Shown here: one piece after another, positions 44,303 through 55,138 of the stretch | How the letters are laid out: each line of letters begins with the position of its first letter | How positions within the stretch are numbered: position 1 is the first letter of the stretch | Origin: Lumnitzera littorea | Taxonomy: Eukaryota > Streptophyta > Magnoliopsida > Myrtales > Combretaceae | Assembly: GCA_024138015.1 (NCBI GenBank) | Contig: JAMXBB010000011.1 | Location: forward strand, 25,121,887-25,185,886 | Reading direction: 5' to 3' | DNA: 64,000 nucleotides | Notes under the pieces: model-generated | The model's database searches: none | What the model saw: the letters and a program-made list of their open reading frames with translations, nothing else | Told to the model about the DNA's origin: nothing | Position numbers and translations under genes: made by a program

Positions 44303-46339
44303 ATTTATAAAAATTTATGTTCTTATTAATAGTATAAGTATGTGTTAAATACATTACTATATGTATTCTCACAAAATATTATTTAGTTGATTTACATCGA
44401 TAATTTTGCATGTTTATTTAACATGTAGGGATGTGGTTACATCAATCTGGAAACTGATGAAAAAAATGAATAAACCATATGAAACCATATAGAAATATAA
44501 GCTAACTACATTAAAAGGGGTTAAGTCCCACATTATCTATATAGCATGATGACTATTCTCCAAGTGAAGTGCAATACAATTGATTCTTAGCGATGTAAAA
44601 TTTAGAATTGAAAAAACTAGAAAGATCGAATTATACCCAATTAACTTTGTCAGGAGTGTATTTAACCTTCTCAAACTTAAAATGTGTATTTAGACTCTCA
44701 CAATTTATTAAAAAAAAAAATCATTGATCTTACTTAACAATTTTGCACAATTAAATGAAAAATGTTTAGAGGAAATTTGAATTTTTATTTATTATAAGAG
44801 AAAACATATACATAAAAGATATAACAAGTAAAAAGTGAAAAAGGGACACACAAAATTAATATCGTAAATCCCAATGAAAAATAGCCAATAGGGGTAAAAA
44901 CCATAAGAAAACCGCATCAACCCACTATTAGTACAATAGAAATAGTGTAATGATTCTTTCATAATATCATAACACTTAATTCCTCTAATAAGTCCCTAAG
45001 CTTTTTGTATTCTAAAGTACACATGGTTTGATTTAATTCAATTTAGGGGTTGAACCAAATTGATTTTCATTTGAAGTTGTTCAGTTCAAACCCATAATGA
45101 TTGGAACGTATTCAACGGTATAAAGTTTTAAACTGAACTATATGAATTACAACTAGGTTTGGCTTGATTTGCTTTAGACTGCTTCTAAAGCACCCACATC
45201 AAAATTTAATAGTTTTTAATAGTCCTTTCAATAGCAACACTACCAGGAAATTTTTTTTGATAAAAATAAAGTAAACAAACCAAAGTAGAGGCAATATGAA
45301 GTTATGCAACAATTACACGGATGATTTGACATAGGTTGTTTATCTAGTTCTTTTCTTGCTATTGTTAAATGCCAAAGTGAAGTAGCATGGAATATGGGTT
45401 AGCATTAAGTATTAGGTGGCATCAAAGATGAATTAGAGATAGATTTGCAACTGATATGAATTACAGAGATAGTAGTACATAATGGTATGGAGGTGTAAGG
45501 TTGTGAGCTATGACCATGAAGGACTAGGGCTTAGAGCTAGGTTAGGGAAGATGGAGGAGTAGAAAAGTTAAACAAAGTAAATATGAGAAATACTCCTAAA
45601 TTGGTCTTTTAAGTATGAAGAGATACTATTCAGGTTTAGTGATTTGACTTAGTATGTATATGTATTTACAGAGGTATAAGAAGCCAAACAATACTACATA
45701 AAATAAGAAATACTTAGGCAACGAGAACAAAATAACAAAGTGTTTAAGACATAACAACCTTAATTTAATCTTTTTTCCATTTATTTGTTTAAATGATCTT
45801 ATAAATTTAAGTTGTAAATTAAACAAATGTTTGCCATGGTTTGAATTAGCATAACTCAATACATCTATTTGTATACAAGCAATACATATAATATAGTTCC
45901 TATGATATATTCTTGCTAACCCCTTCCCCTTTACCCTTTTCCCTTAGGACTATCCAATCAACTATATATACTAGCAAGTCTCTTCACGTTACATCCAATA
46001 AAAATCATCCATTTACTTTAAAAGACATGCCCATTTATGATTGTTGACTCTAAGAATAGCTTGATTTACAATAATAACTAATACAATTTATTAAACCATG
46101 AGATAAAATATTATAAGAAACTCCAATACATACCTCATATCCAATATTGTACATGTTCATCCATTGTATAATCCTACCTAGCCTTTACCTATATTACCTA
46201 TAGTTAGGCTCAAGCTGTTATAAATTTGTAGAGAAACAAACTATGTAAGCTTATAGTTCTATAAACTATCTCTCCTATAATATATGGGGAAAGCACACCT
46301 AAAGACTAAAATCTAATCAACAATTTTCCCATGACCATC
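44303..46339. other. AT-rich intergenic stretch, no gene recognised
   Basis: No frame with family resemblance. The ORF at 45626-45859 (minus) is an AT-driven hydrophobic frame that I do not believe. Confidence 0.5.
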
Positions 46340-47245
46340 AAATGTTGAAATGTTCATTGCTCATTATCCTTTAACTTATCAATTGCCACATTAGCAACAA
46401 CTTTATCACCATCATCTAATGTTTGGCTTAGATCTAAGCTTTAAGAGAACTCTATCCTTACATAACTCTTTTATTTGTAATATAGAAGAAAATATCTTTT
46501 CCTATAAATCTCCTTCTAGAATGGCAACTACTATCGAACCCTCACCGTCTAGCAATTGGACCATTTGCAAACTTATCACTTACAAATCTCATCTCTTATT
46601 CTAATTGATTCTTCCTCCATTATTATTAGTAAATGCTCACCATCCTCTAACTTATCGATTGCTACATCGACAATAGTTCTACCTTTATCATCTAGCATTT
46701 GGCCTTAGTTCATCCCGTTAAGGCCCTCTACCCTCATGTAGCTCATCTATCTACATCAATAATACCTTTGCCTTTAGATCTCCTTTTAGAAGCATACCTG
46801 CCTCCAAACACTTAATTTCTAGTAATCTACTACATTGCTAACAAATCCCTTCTCAAGTCTAATCGGTTCTTGCCCAATGGATTGGCTTTTAACCTCCTTT
46901 TTGATAAGTTGTATCATAGTCTCTTTGATGGTAGAACGAAGATTGTAGAGTTTGCATTGGAATTATTACTTGATCTTTAGTCTCAACCTTAGCAACAATA
47001 GTTTCAAATTTGTAATTAGAGATATGGATTTCAAAATATGCTGTCTCACCAATGACTTATCGCTCATCCAAAACATATACAATCTCTACTTCAACATTGA
47101 CTAACTTACAAGAGAGCTAGTTATATATAGCTCTTCAAATTCCTTTTATAATCTTATAGTCGTCTTCTCTAATAATACCTCTAACGAGATGCTATATGTT
47201 AGCCTTTAGAGCCTTCTCATTAATTAAGATTGACCTATTCATTGT
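46340..47245 (-). pseudogene. Decayed protein-coding remnant of unknown family, with an internal repeat
   Basis: Reading the minus strand from about 47245 down to 46920 gives roughly 105 codons with only four stops and a convincing protein composition. Pieces include HLVRGIIREDDYKIIKGI, CKLVNVEVEIVYVLDER, VIGETAYFEIHISNYKFETI and VKMQT-like PMQTLQSSFYHQRDYDTTY. Further along, two copies of a ~276-bp unit (plus 46345-46620 and 46621-46900) each encode a similar segment, QMLDDKGRTIVDVAIDKLED and QTLDDGDKVVANVAIDKLKD. An Arg/Lys-rich patch is also present (KRRSKGKGIIDVD). I recognise no family and it carries no retroelement enzyme motif. It may be a dead host gene fragment or a transposon-borne ORF. 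The stops look like single transitions. Confidence 0.5.
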
Positions 47246-48610
47246 CTTTCATAGGCTCTAGCTACCAATCTAAAGCTTTCTTCAAGCAAAAAGAACCAAG
47301 AACCCCTATAATAGGAAAATACTAAGGATATAACGATCACATTTTAGCCATTTGTTCATTAATTTGCTTATATACTATTCCATAATAAAATATCATCTAA
47401 ATTCAAAATATAAAGTTAGTACAAAAGGAATATAATAAATTAGAAAAATTTTATAAAGCTTTTAAAAGTGTAGAGATGAAAATACAAAAAAAAAAAAAAA
47501 AATTGAAGGTGCAACCGTGGTAAGAAACCTCACATTAGCGGATTCACCAATCTAAGAGGCTCATAAATTTGTAGTTGTTTTTTCTTTATTTTTATTTAGT
47601 GGTTTGTTACAACTAACCAACCTTAATATGTCACTCCATCCATACTTATGATGGGTGGCAACCAAAATTTTATGATGGCCTTTCCTTATGCTATTTGAGT
47701 CGGTAGCTATAGGAGAAATCGTAATGCCTACCTCTTGATAAATTTTCTTTCTTTTTGTTATTATTATTATTATTATTTTTTTTTTTTTGGGTATCCTCTT
47801 TTGTAATACTTAGAATGACAAGATGGTTGTAAAACCTTAAGATTTCAAGCCTATACGATTACCCTAGGATATAAGTCTCTAGATTTAGGGCATTGAGCTA
47901 TGTTAATCATTTAAATTTAAATTTCACGATAAGGTCAGAAAAATTAGATGAAGTAATTTAAGTAAAATTAATTTCTCAAAATAAGCTATATAAAAAAAAT
48001 TAATTTAACAAAATATCAATTTATCGCTAAAATCGATAAATATCGAAAACGTGAAATTCGAGCATTTAGATATGACGAGATATTAGAGATAGTTATTTAA
48101 ATTATAAAAATAATAAATTATATGTAATATATATGTATTTACATAGAACATACATTATTTGTGTTAAATACATATATATAATAATAAATTATTATTAAAA
48201 TAAGGTAAATTAACATAAAAAAGGAAAATTAATAAAAAATTGAAAGGATGAGTCATCCCATGATCTAGTAGCCAATGATCAATTTGAATTGATGAGTCAA
48301 AAAGCAAATAATAAGAAAATAACACCTTATGCATTGAAAAATTAAGAAAATGACATATGTAATCCATATGTTAAATTTTTATTAATTCTAATCCATTTAG
48401 AAAATATAAATAAGACATGCACACTTCAAAACTAACATTTTAGAAGTCTAAAAATAAAACAAAAACACCTAAGAAAATTTTTTTAAAAATTAAAAAATAA
48501 AAAGAAAATTAGAGTAAAAATAGAGTACATAATCTAATCAAATTAGTTCAATAGGTTTGTTGGTGTCAGGTTGTAGTGACCATTTAGGCTCAAGGAAAGC
48601 ATCACCAAAG

Positions 48611-48798
48611 GAGGTGTTCTAATATGGTTAGGTGGCTAGAGGCAGCTAGTTCAGGTGAACCGAATTTCTAGCTGAAACTTTATAAATTTTGTAAAAATAG
48701 CAAATGAGGTGTTCCGATACGGTTAGGTGGCCAAAGGCAGCTAATTCAAGTGAATCGAATTTCCGGCTGAAACTTTGTAAATTTTGTAAAAATAGCAA
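48611..48798 (+). repeat. 95-bp tandem duplication
   Basis: GAGGTGTTCTAATATGGTTA at 48611 recurs as GAGGTGTTCCGATACGGTTA at 48706. The similarity continues through GGCAGCTA, TTTC.GGCTGAAACTTT and GTAAAAATAGCAAATGA to 48798. Differences between the units are mostly C/T and G/A. The block is less AT-rich than its surroundings. No further copies are seen in the window. Confidence 0.9.
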
Positions 48799-51606
48799 AT
48801 GATGTTATTTAATTATGAAACTTGGTTTTATGAAGTTATTCTATGTGAAGATTAATGTACTAATTTTATTTTAGTGAAATAATTATTGGAAATATAAGGT
48901 CGTTAAGAAATGGCTCTATTTGGACGAAAATTGAATTAAATTTTAGAAATATTAAATAATGTCCTTTCAAGTTAAAAATTTGTATGTAATATACTTAATA
49001 TATGCATTTAATTTTAGTAACAAGAATTTTTTTAAATAATCATGTTTACTCTTTATTGTAATTATTTTAGATAAAACTAGAAATTTTGCTATTTTATGGA
49101 ATTAATTAATTTTTTTAAAAAATCAAAGTATGAGCCCTATGTATTATAATTTCTTAAAGTTCATAATGATGTTTGGGACAATTGAATTTTATCTTGCGTT
49201 TAAATTCATGTATTTGTTCGATTTTTACTAATTTTAAGTTAAAACCACTATTTTTGTAAAAATAGATAATAGCTAGTTTAGTATAATTTATAGTCAATAA
49301 TTAAAATACATATTTTTGTGAGTCTATAGGATTTTTCATGGAATTAATTGGACTTGTATACTATTTATTATATATTTTCATAATATAAACCTATATATTA
49401 GCCTAATATATGATATAGTAATTAGTCCTAATGAGATATTTGTTGAATTTGTAAAAGAATGATATTTTGGGAACATAATAAGTGATGTTTAGTTTGGGAA
49501 ATATGGTATTCTAGGATTTTTAATTTAGATTTAGGGTTTATTTGAGATAATTACGAAGTTATATTAATGTACGATGGAATTGGTAATACGAAAGTGTATT
49601 TTTGGACATTTGACAATATTGATTAGTCATGATTTTTAAAATATTTTAATAGTTCTAAAAATAACGATCATGATAATATAAAGTTTATTAAAATCAAATA
49701 AGAAATGAATAAGATACAATTGAATTAAGTTTGGAAACGCAATAGTAAAAATGTATAAGAACTTACTATTGACCTATAGTTGATTTGGTGTCTGTGTATA
49801 TTTCCCTAGGTGTGATAAGTGAGAAAGGATTATATCATGAAGTTTAGGATTTTATGCCACTATCAAGCTCGAGTAAATGGATATTTTTGTTTTGATACAA
49901 GTAGATCTATATTTACTTAACTTAGAGTCAATTGTGTTGTGAATTGTAATGATGTGCTGGATTGATTGGATATCTGATTCTGTTGAATGTGTATTGAAAA
50001 AGTGAAATGTTTCCTTATGTATGACTTATTCATTGATATGTAATTCTATTTGAGGAATTAAATATTTATTTTTACTTTTTTTTTCCCTTAAAGATGTAGG
50101 GGCATTCAATCATCATCTAAATAAAATAGGTTTACAAGTTTATTAAACATGCAGTACCACCAAGAATCAGTAGAATGTATATAGAATTGGAATGTAAGAA
50201 TATAAATTTTTATAACATATGTATATTAGCTTTGAGAAACTATAGAAATAATTATAGTAATGATAAAAATTTTGAAATACATGATAAAAATGAAGAAATT
50301 AGATATAAATTTTGGTTTATTACAAATTGTAGTAAAAATAAGAAAATATAAATTATTATGCTAAAAATAATAAATAAATATCGATACAAATATAAATTAC
50401 GTCATACAAAAAGCCTTCCCATCACAATCACTATCATCGTCATTGTCGCAATCATTACCAACTTCTTTATTAGCATTATTACTAATAGTATTTGTATCTT
50501 ATAATTCTAACTTTAAATTAACCACTTTTATCTTCAACCATATCAATATTTTATATCTCCAAATGTTCAAGTCCTATTCCATGATTCTTGGGAGCAACAT
50601 TCTCCATAATACTGTTTTAATCATGTTCATTAGCCCAAGCACTTAAAAGGATATCCAATAAATATTCATTTCATGAATTAAATTTATATCTTTTCGCTAA
50701 AATATTTGCTCATCACTTGATGAGAGACCTTCGATAATATGGCTAGTACATTTATCAAATAAAGTTATATAAATAAATATTGGATCATTTCACTTAGGAT
50801 TTGATGAGATTGTTTTAAATTATAGAAGCTTAATTCTTTTTCTTAGATTTGGTAGTCCATTAAATTAAAATAAAAAAAATACGAAGAATTGGTGAAATTA
50901 TAAACTCGTAAAATCATATACGTAAACTCTTCTATTGATTCAATTAAGAGTTTTTATTTAAAGATTCAATTTTTTCTTTAACTAATTAAGAAAGTTTCAC
51001 AAAACTTATATGAATTAATTCCAAATTTTAACTATCATCGAGATATATATGCATTATTTTAGTAAAACTGAGGGAAAAAATTGATACATGACCACATACT
51101 CTAATGTATATAATATAGTAAAAACCATATGATTAAGTACCAACCCCCTCTTTACTAATCCTAATATAGTAAGGTATTAAAAATATCTTAATTCTTAATT
51201 TATTGTTCAATATATTTTGTTGTAGTTACTTAGCATATGATATTTATATTCTGTGTATAACAATTTTATAATTTAATAAAAACTTTATTTTGATGATTCG
51301 AAGAGCAAAGTTAATAAAAATAATTTAGAATGACTCAATTAAGGGTTGAAGAGTTTTCAATTGTAAGAATATTCTCTATTGTATTCACCAAAGTTTCATA
51401 TTATTATAATTAAATATGTTATAAATATAAAAACTTTTCAAATTATAACTATTTGATCCATTAGTGTAGGTATAGATTTAATATTAATTATATATTTGCA
51501 TAATATTTTAAAAGAAGATATAGTGTAAAAAAAAAAACAGGTTCTATAGCATACTTTGTATATATGATAGTCTTAATGTGGTATAAAAATTTTAAAATAT
51601 ATACCT

Positions 51607-51639
51607 ATAGGGTATCATACAATTTGTATGATACCCTAT
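51607..51639. repeat. Perfect 16-bp hairpin with a one-base loop
   Basis: ATAGGGTATCATACAA (51607-51622), a single T, then its exact reverse complement TTGTATGATACCCTAT (51624-51639). There is no T-run directly after it as in a terminator. In a plant genome it could be a fold-back remnant or the joined ends of an excised element. Confidence 0.9.
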
Positions 51640-52387
51640 CTATTCTCTGTTGTATCATCTATATATGTATATACATATATATGTATAATATGTATATTTT
51701 GAAATATCTGTGCCATGCTTCGCAAGATGCTGTAATATCAGACGACATGCAATTTTTAAAAGGTACTTCTGTTCATTTGGAAACCAGATAATATCTTGGG
51801 AATTGGAAACGAATCCTCGGAATTCGACTGAGGAAAAGTAAATTAAAGCGAGAATTTCTGGTAAAGGGTTGGGAATGGGAAGAACAAGGAGCAACTTCCG
51901 CTGAAGCCAGGTTTTGGTTTCTCGTCACCATTATCTTACACAATAACAACGTCCTTGTTATCATTTCCCACGTCGTTTCCATTTTACCAGAAAACCACTT
52001 TCTCCTTCTCAAAATTACCTAACCATGTTCATTCATCCACGTGCTCGATAATAAAAGAAAAATGACAAAGCCAACGGTACCTATAGTCACATCTGTTGAA
52101 TAAACTGTTTCCCATTAGAAGTGACCGAGTCACCTATTATTTCCAATAATATGCAATGTTTTATTTAATTAGATAGGTTTTAAATGAATATTTTTAAATA
52201 TAATTTTTTCCTAAATTTACTTTCATATGATAGAGTAGGGATACAAAGTTTCAATACCTTGTATCCATCTTGAAGCATTTATTATAGTTATATAAGATAC
52301 AAGTTTCAAGATACTCCATTTTGTCCTATAAATATTATTAAATAACAATAATGAATGTAAAACAATATTATAATTCTTCCTTCGATG

Positions 52388-52667
52388 TGGATTTATTGAA
52401 AACTGTAGCTTGCATCAATGAAACCAAATCATGCAATGGAATTCTCAATCGTATACATAGAGGACAAAGGAGATGGAAATAGTATGTGTTAGGAAGAATG
52501 AAGACTTTCTGTTTGATCACCAAAAAGTAGTTACAATCTGTTATACATTGTCCTTTTATACTACTAATATATACATAAGAACTGATGAGCTGTACAACAC
52601 ATGGATTGCTGATATATACAAATCTGATTTGTACAAAAATAAATAAGTACTAACACTAACTTTTACA
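52388..52667 (-). repeat. 3' LTR of the minus-strand copia element
   Basis: 280 bp homologous to 58106-58384. Minus-strand TATA box TATAAAAGG is at plus 52552-52560. It is preceded (on the minus strand) by the purine tract CTTGAGGGGGGG at plus 52669-52680. Confidence 0.93.
52552..52560 (-). promoter_or_regulatory. TATA box in the 3' LTR of the minus-strand copia element
   Basis: Minus TATAAAAGG, conserved in the 5' LTR at plus 58270-58278. Confidence 0.6.
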
Positions 52668-52668
52668 T

Positions 52669-52680
52669 CCCCCCCTCAAG
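52669..52680 (-). promoter_or_regulatory. Polypurine tract of the minus-strand copia element
   Basis: On the minus strand CTTGAGGGGGGG abuts the 3' LTR. It is a well-preserved G-run and directly follows the polyprotein stop. Confidence 0.8.
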
Positions 52681-54208
52681 TTAGAGCTTCACGAAGTCCC
52701 AACTTGAAACAAATTTGTTGCACTTGATGAGCACCAAGGGATTTAGTAAGAAGGTCAGCAACTTGCATAGAAGAAGGAACAAAAAAAGGCCGAAGAAAGC
52801 TAGAGCTAATGTGATCGCAAACAAAGTGAATGTCAATATCTACATGCTTAGTGCGACCGTACATACAAGGATTGTTAGCAATCAAAAAGGTGGATTTATT
52901 ATCACAACCTAGTAAAATAGGAATGTATAAGTTACGTAAGATAAAAGAAACCCAAAGCAACTCCTTTGTTATAGTAGCTAAACTACGGTACTCTGCTTCA
53001 GTAGTGGAAGTGGACACGGTAAATTGTTTCTTAGTCTTCCATAAGGTTAAGGCATTGCCCAATAGCACACAATAACCATAAACCAACCTCTTATCAAGAC
53101 TAGAAGATCCCTAGTTGGAATCAGAAAATCCACACAGTTGCAAATGGTTATTGGAGGAATAAAATACGCCCAAAGCAGTAATGCCTTTGAGGTAGCATAG
53201 AAGATGAAATAAAGCTTCAAGGTGAGATTGATGAGGGGAGGAAAGGAATTAACTCAACTTGTGTACAGCAAAGCAAACCAATCTTGTAAGAGTGATATAC
53301 AATAGCCAGCCAATAAGTTTATGATAGTAAGATGGATCAACCAATAAAGTACCTAACTGTTTATCAAGAGACAACCTAGTGGGCAAAGGAAAAGAAATTT
53401 CCTTTGCTACAATGAGACCAGCATCACTCAACACATCAAGGATGAATTTTCTCTGGTTAACAAGAATGCCATGACTTGTGCAACATAGTTCAATGCCAAG
53501 GAAGACTGAGTTAAACCTAAATCTTTGATAGTGAATTCTTCATCTAACCGCCATTTGACAAAAGAAATCATGTGCTCATTTTAGCCAATAAGCAACATAT
53601 CATCAACATAAAGAAGAATATAGACACAACCACTATCATTATAGCACGTAAAAAGAAAATAATCATGCTTTGATTGGGAGAAACCAAGAGAAATAAGAAA
53701 CTTGGATATTTGCAAATTCCACTGTCAAGAGGCTTGCTTAAGCCCATAAAGAGATCATTTCAAATGACATACTTGATTTGGTAAAGCTTCAATATACCCA
53801 TAAGGTGGAATCATGTATATATCTTCATCAAGATGACCATGCAAGAAAGCATTATTGACGTTTATTTGATGTAAAGCCCAAGAAAAAGCAGCTGCTATAG
53901 CTAATAAGATGCGAACAATGCCAAGTTTAGCAATAAGGGAAAACGTATCATGATAATCAACTCCTTCTATCTAAGTAAATCCTTTAGCCACTAACCTAGC
54001 TTTATGTCTTTCAATAGAATTATTTGTCCTATACTTAGTTTTATAGACCCATTTAGAACCTATTGCCTTTTTTCCCTTGGGGTAAGCTAGTTAACTCCTA
54101 AGTGTCATTAGCTTCAACTACATTTAATTCAGTTTGCATAGCCTCCTGCCATTCTTTAGATTTGGTGATAGGAATCAGTCCACGATAATCCCTAAGTCGA
54201 GGTTAACC
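52676..54208 (-). pseudogene. RT and RNase H of the minus-strand copia element
   Basis: RT begins near plus 54180 with TKSKEWQEAMQTELNVVEAN. It continues through KAIGSKWVYKTKYR, HKARLVAKGFT, INVNNAFLHGHLDEDIYMIP and YGLKQAS to the catalytic YVDDM (plus 53596-53610), then FTIKDLGL. RNase H (plus 52676-53086, 136 codons open) has GYCVLLGNALTLWKTKKQFT, VSTSTTEAEYRSLA, CDNKSTFLIANNP and VADLLTKSLG. Its end at plus 52676 touches the purine tract. Stops and a frameshift near 53440-53520 break the region. Key catalytic residues of RT are intact. Confidence 0.9.
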
Positions 54209-55138
54209 TGTCCCAAGACAATGCCGACCTGCTAAAAGCTAAAGTTGACCTATCTTAACCAGAGGCCAAATTGTTTAAAGCCAAGGTCGAATAGCTTTTG
54301 CTAAGGTCGAGTTAATACTAGAAGGCTGAGAGGAGGAAAAGGAGCTACTCGGCCTCAAGTCTATTGTCTATTGAGAAGCCGAGAAACCACACGACTGAGC
54401 ACTTGAGGCCAAAGAATAGCTCAGCACAATATAGGAGATATCACACTAAGCAATCCATGAGTACAACAACTGTAAGCCGACTTCATTAGGAGCTTGGCCA
54501 AGCACAATAAGACTTCTAAACATCCCACCCCTGCTTGGATACCTAATTGCCAATTGACCCCTACTCGACTCCACAAATAGCTCGGATGACTTTATGCTAA
54601 CCACTTTATTAAGTGCAAAGTTTTGTATACTTTGTAAATATTTTCCTTATTTTGATTATCAGTCATTCTTTAGGGTTTAAGATCTTGTATATTATTTACA
54701 GTTTTGCCACTAGGACTTTAGGACTTGCAATAAATAGTAACATTTGCAATTATCAAGAGAAGATTAACAGTAAAGAATATTCATACAGTAAATTTACACT
54801 TGAACGTTCCTTCTAGACGTAAGGACATTCTTAAGCCCTTTGAGCTGGTGTATTGAATTATTAAGTGTGGTGTATTTCTTAATCTCTCATGTTCTTATCA
54901 ATCTTGCCTTTAAGATTGTAGTGAACCCTTCATTTGAGCGAATTAGTGAGTCATCTCTAATCTCTTATTTGAAACTTAAGTGACATTTAGTATTCGTGAG
55001 TTGTATCAAACCTTATTTCAAGCTTAACCCCTAATTATGTTTGTGCCTTGGTGTGTAATATCCATACACATTCGTAGTCAAAACCCCATTCTCCCTTCCC
55101 ATTCCTCGTTCCCATTCAAATCCTATTGGCATTCGACA
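54209..55138. mobile_element. 0.93-kb insertion in the copia element, possibly a solo LTR
   Basis: The segment TGTCCCAAG...ATTCGACA interrupts the copia frame between SLANL on one side and DYRGLIPITKSKEW on the other. It starts TG and ends CA on the plus strand, has no coding frame, is C- and G-richer at its left (54209-54600) with repeated GCCGA and AAGGTCGA words, and AT-rich at right. A TATA-like word is near 54731. This is consistent with a solo gypsy LTR. No target duplication fits these exact ends, so the boundaries are uncertain by tens of bases. Confidence 0.5.

Larger units (their letters stand above)
47246..52387. other. AT-rich intergenic stretch
   Basis: No gene recognised. It contains T and A homopolymers, TA-rich microsatellites (for example 51655-51690), a 95-bp tandem duplication (48611) and a perfect hairpin (51607), both listed separately. 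A mildly GC-richer patch lies at 51900-52080. Confidence 0.5.
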
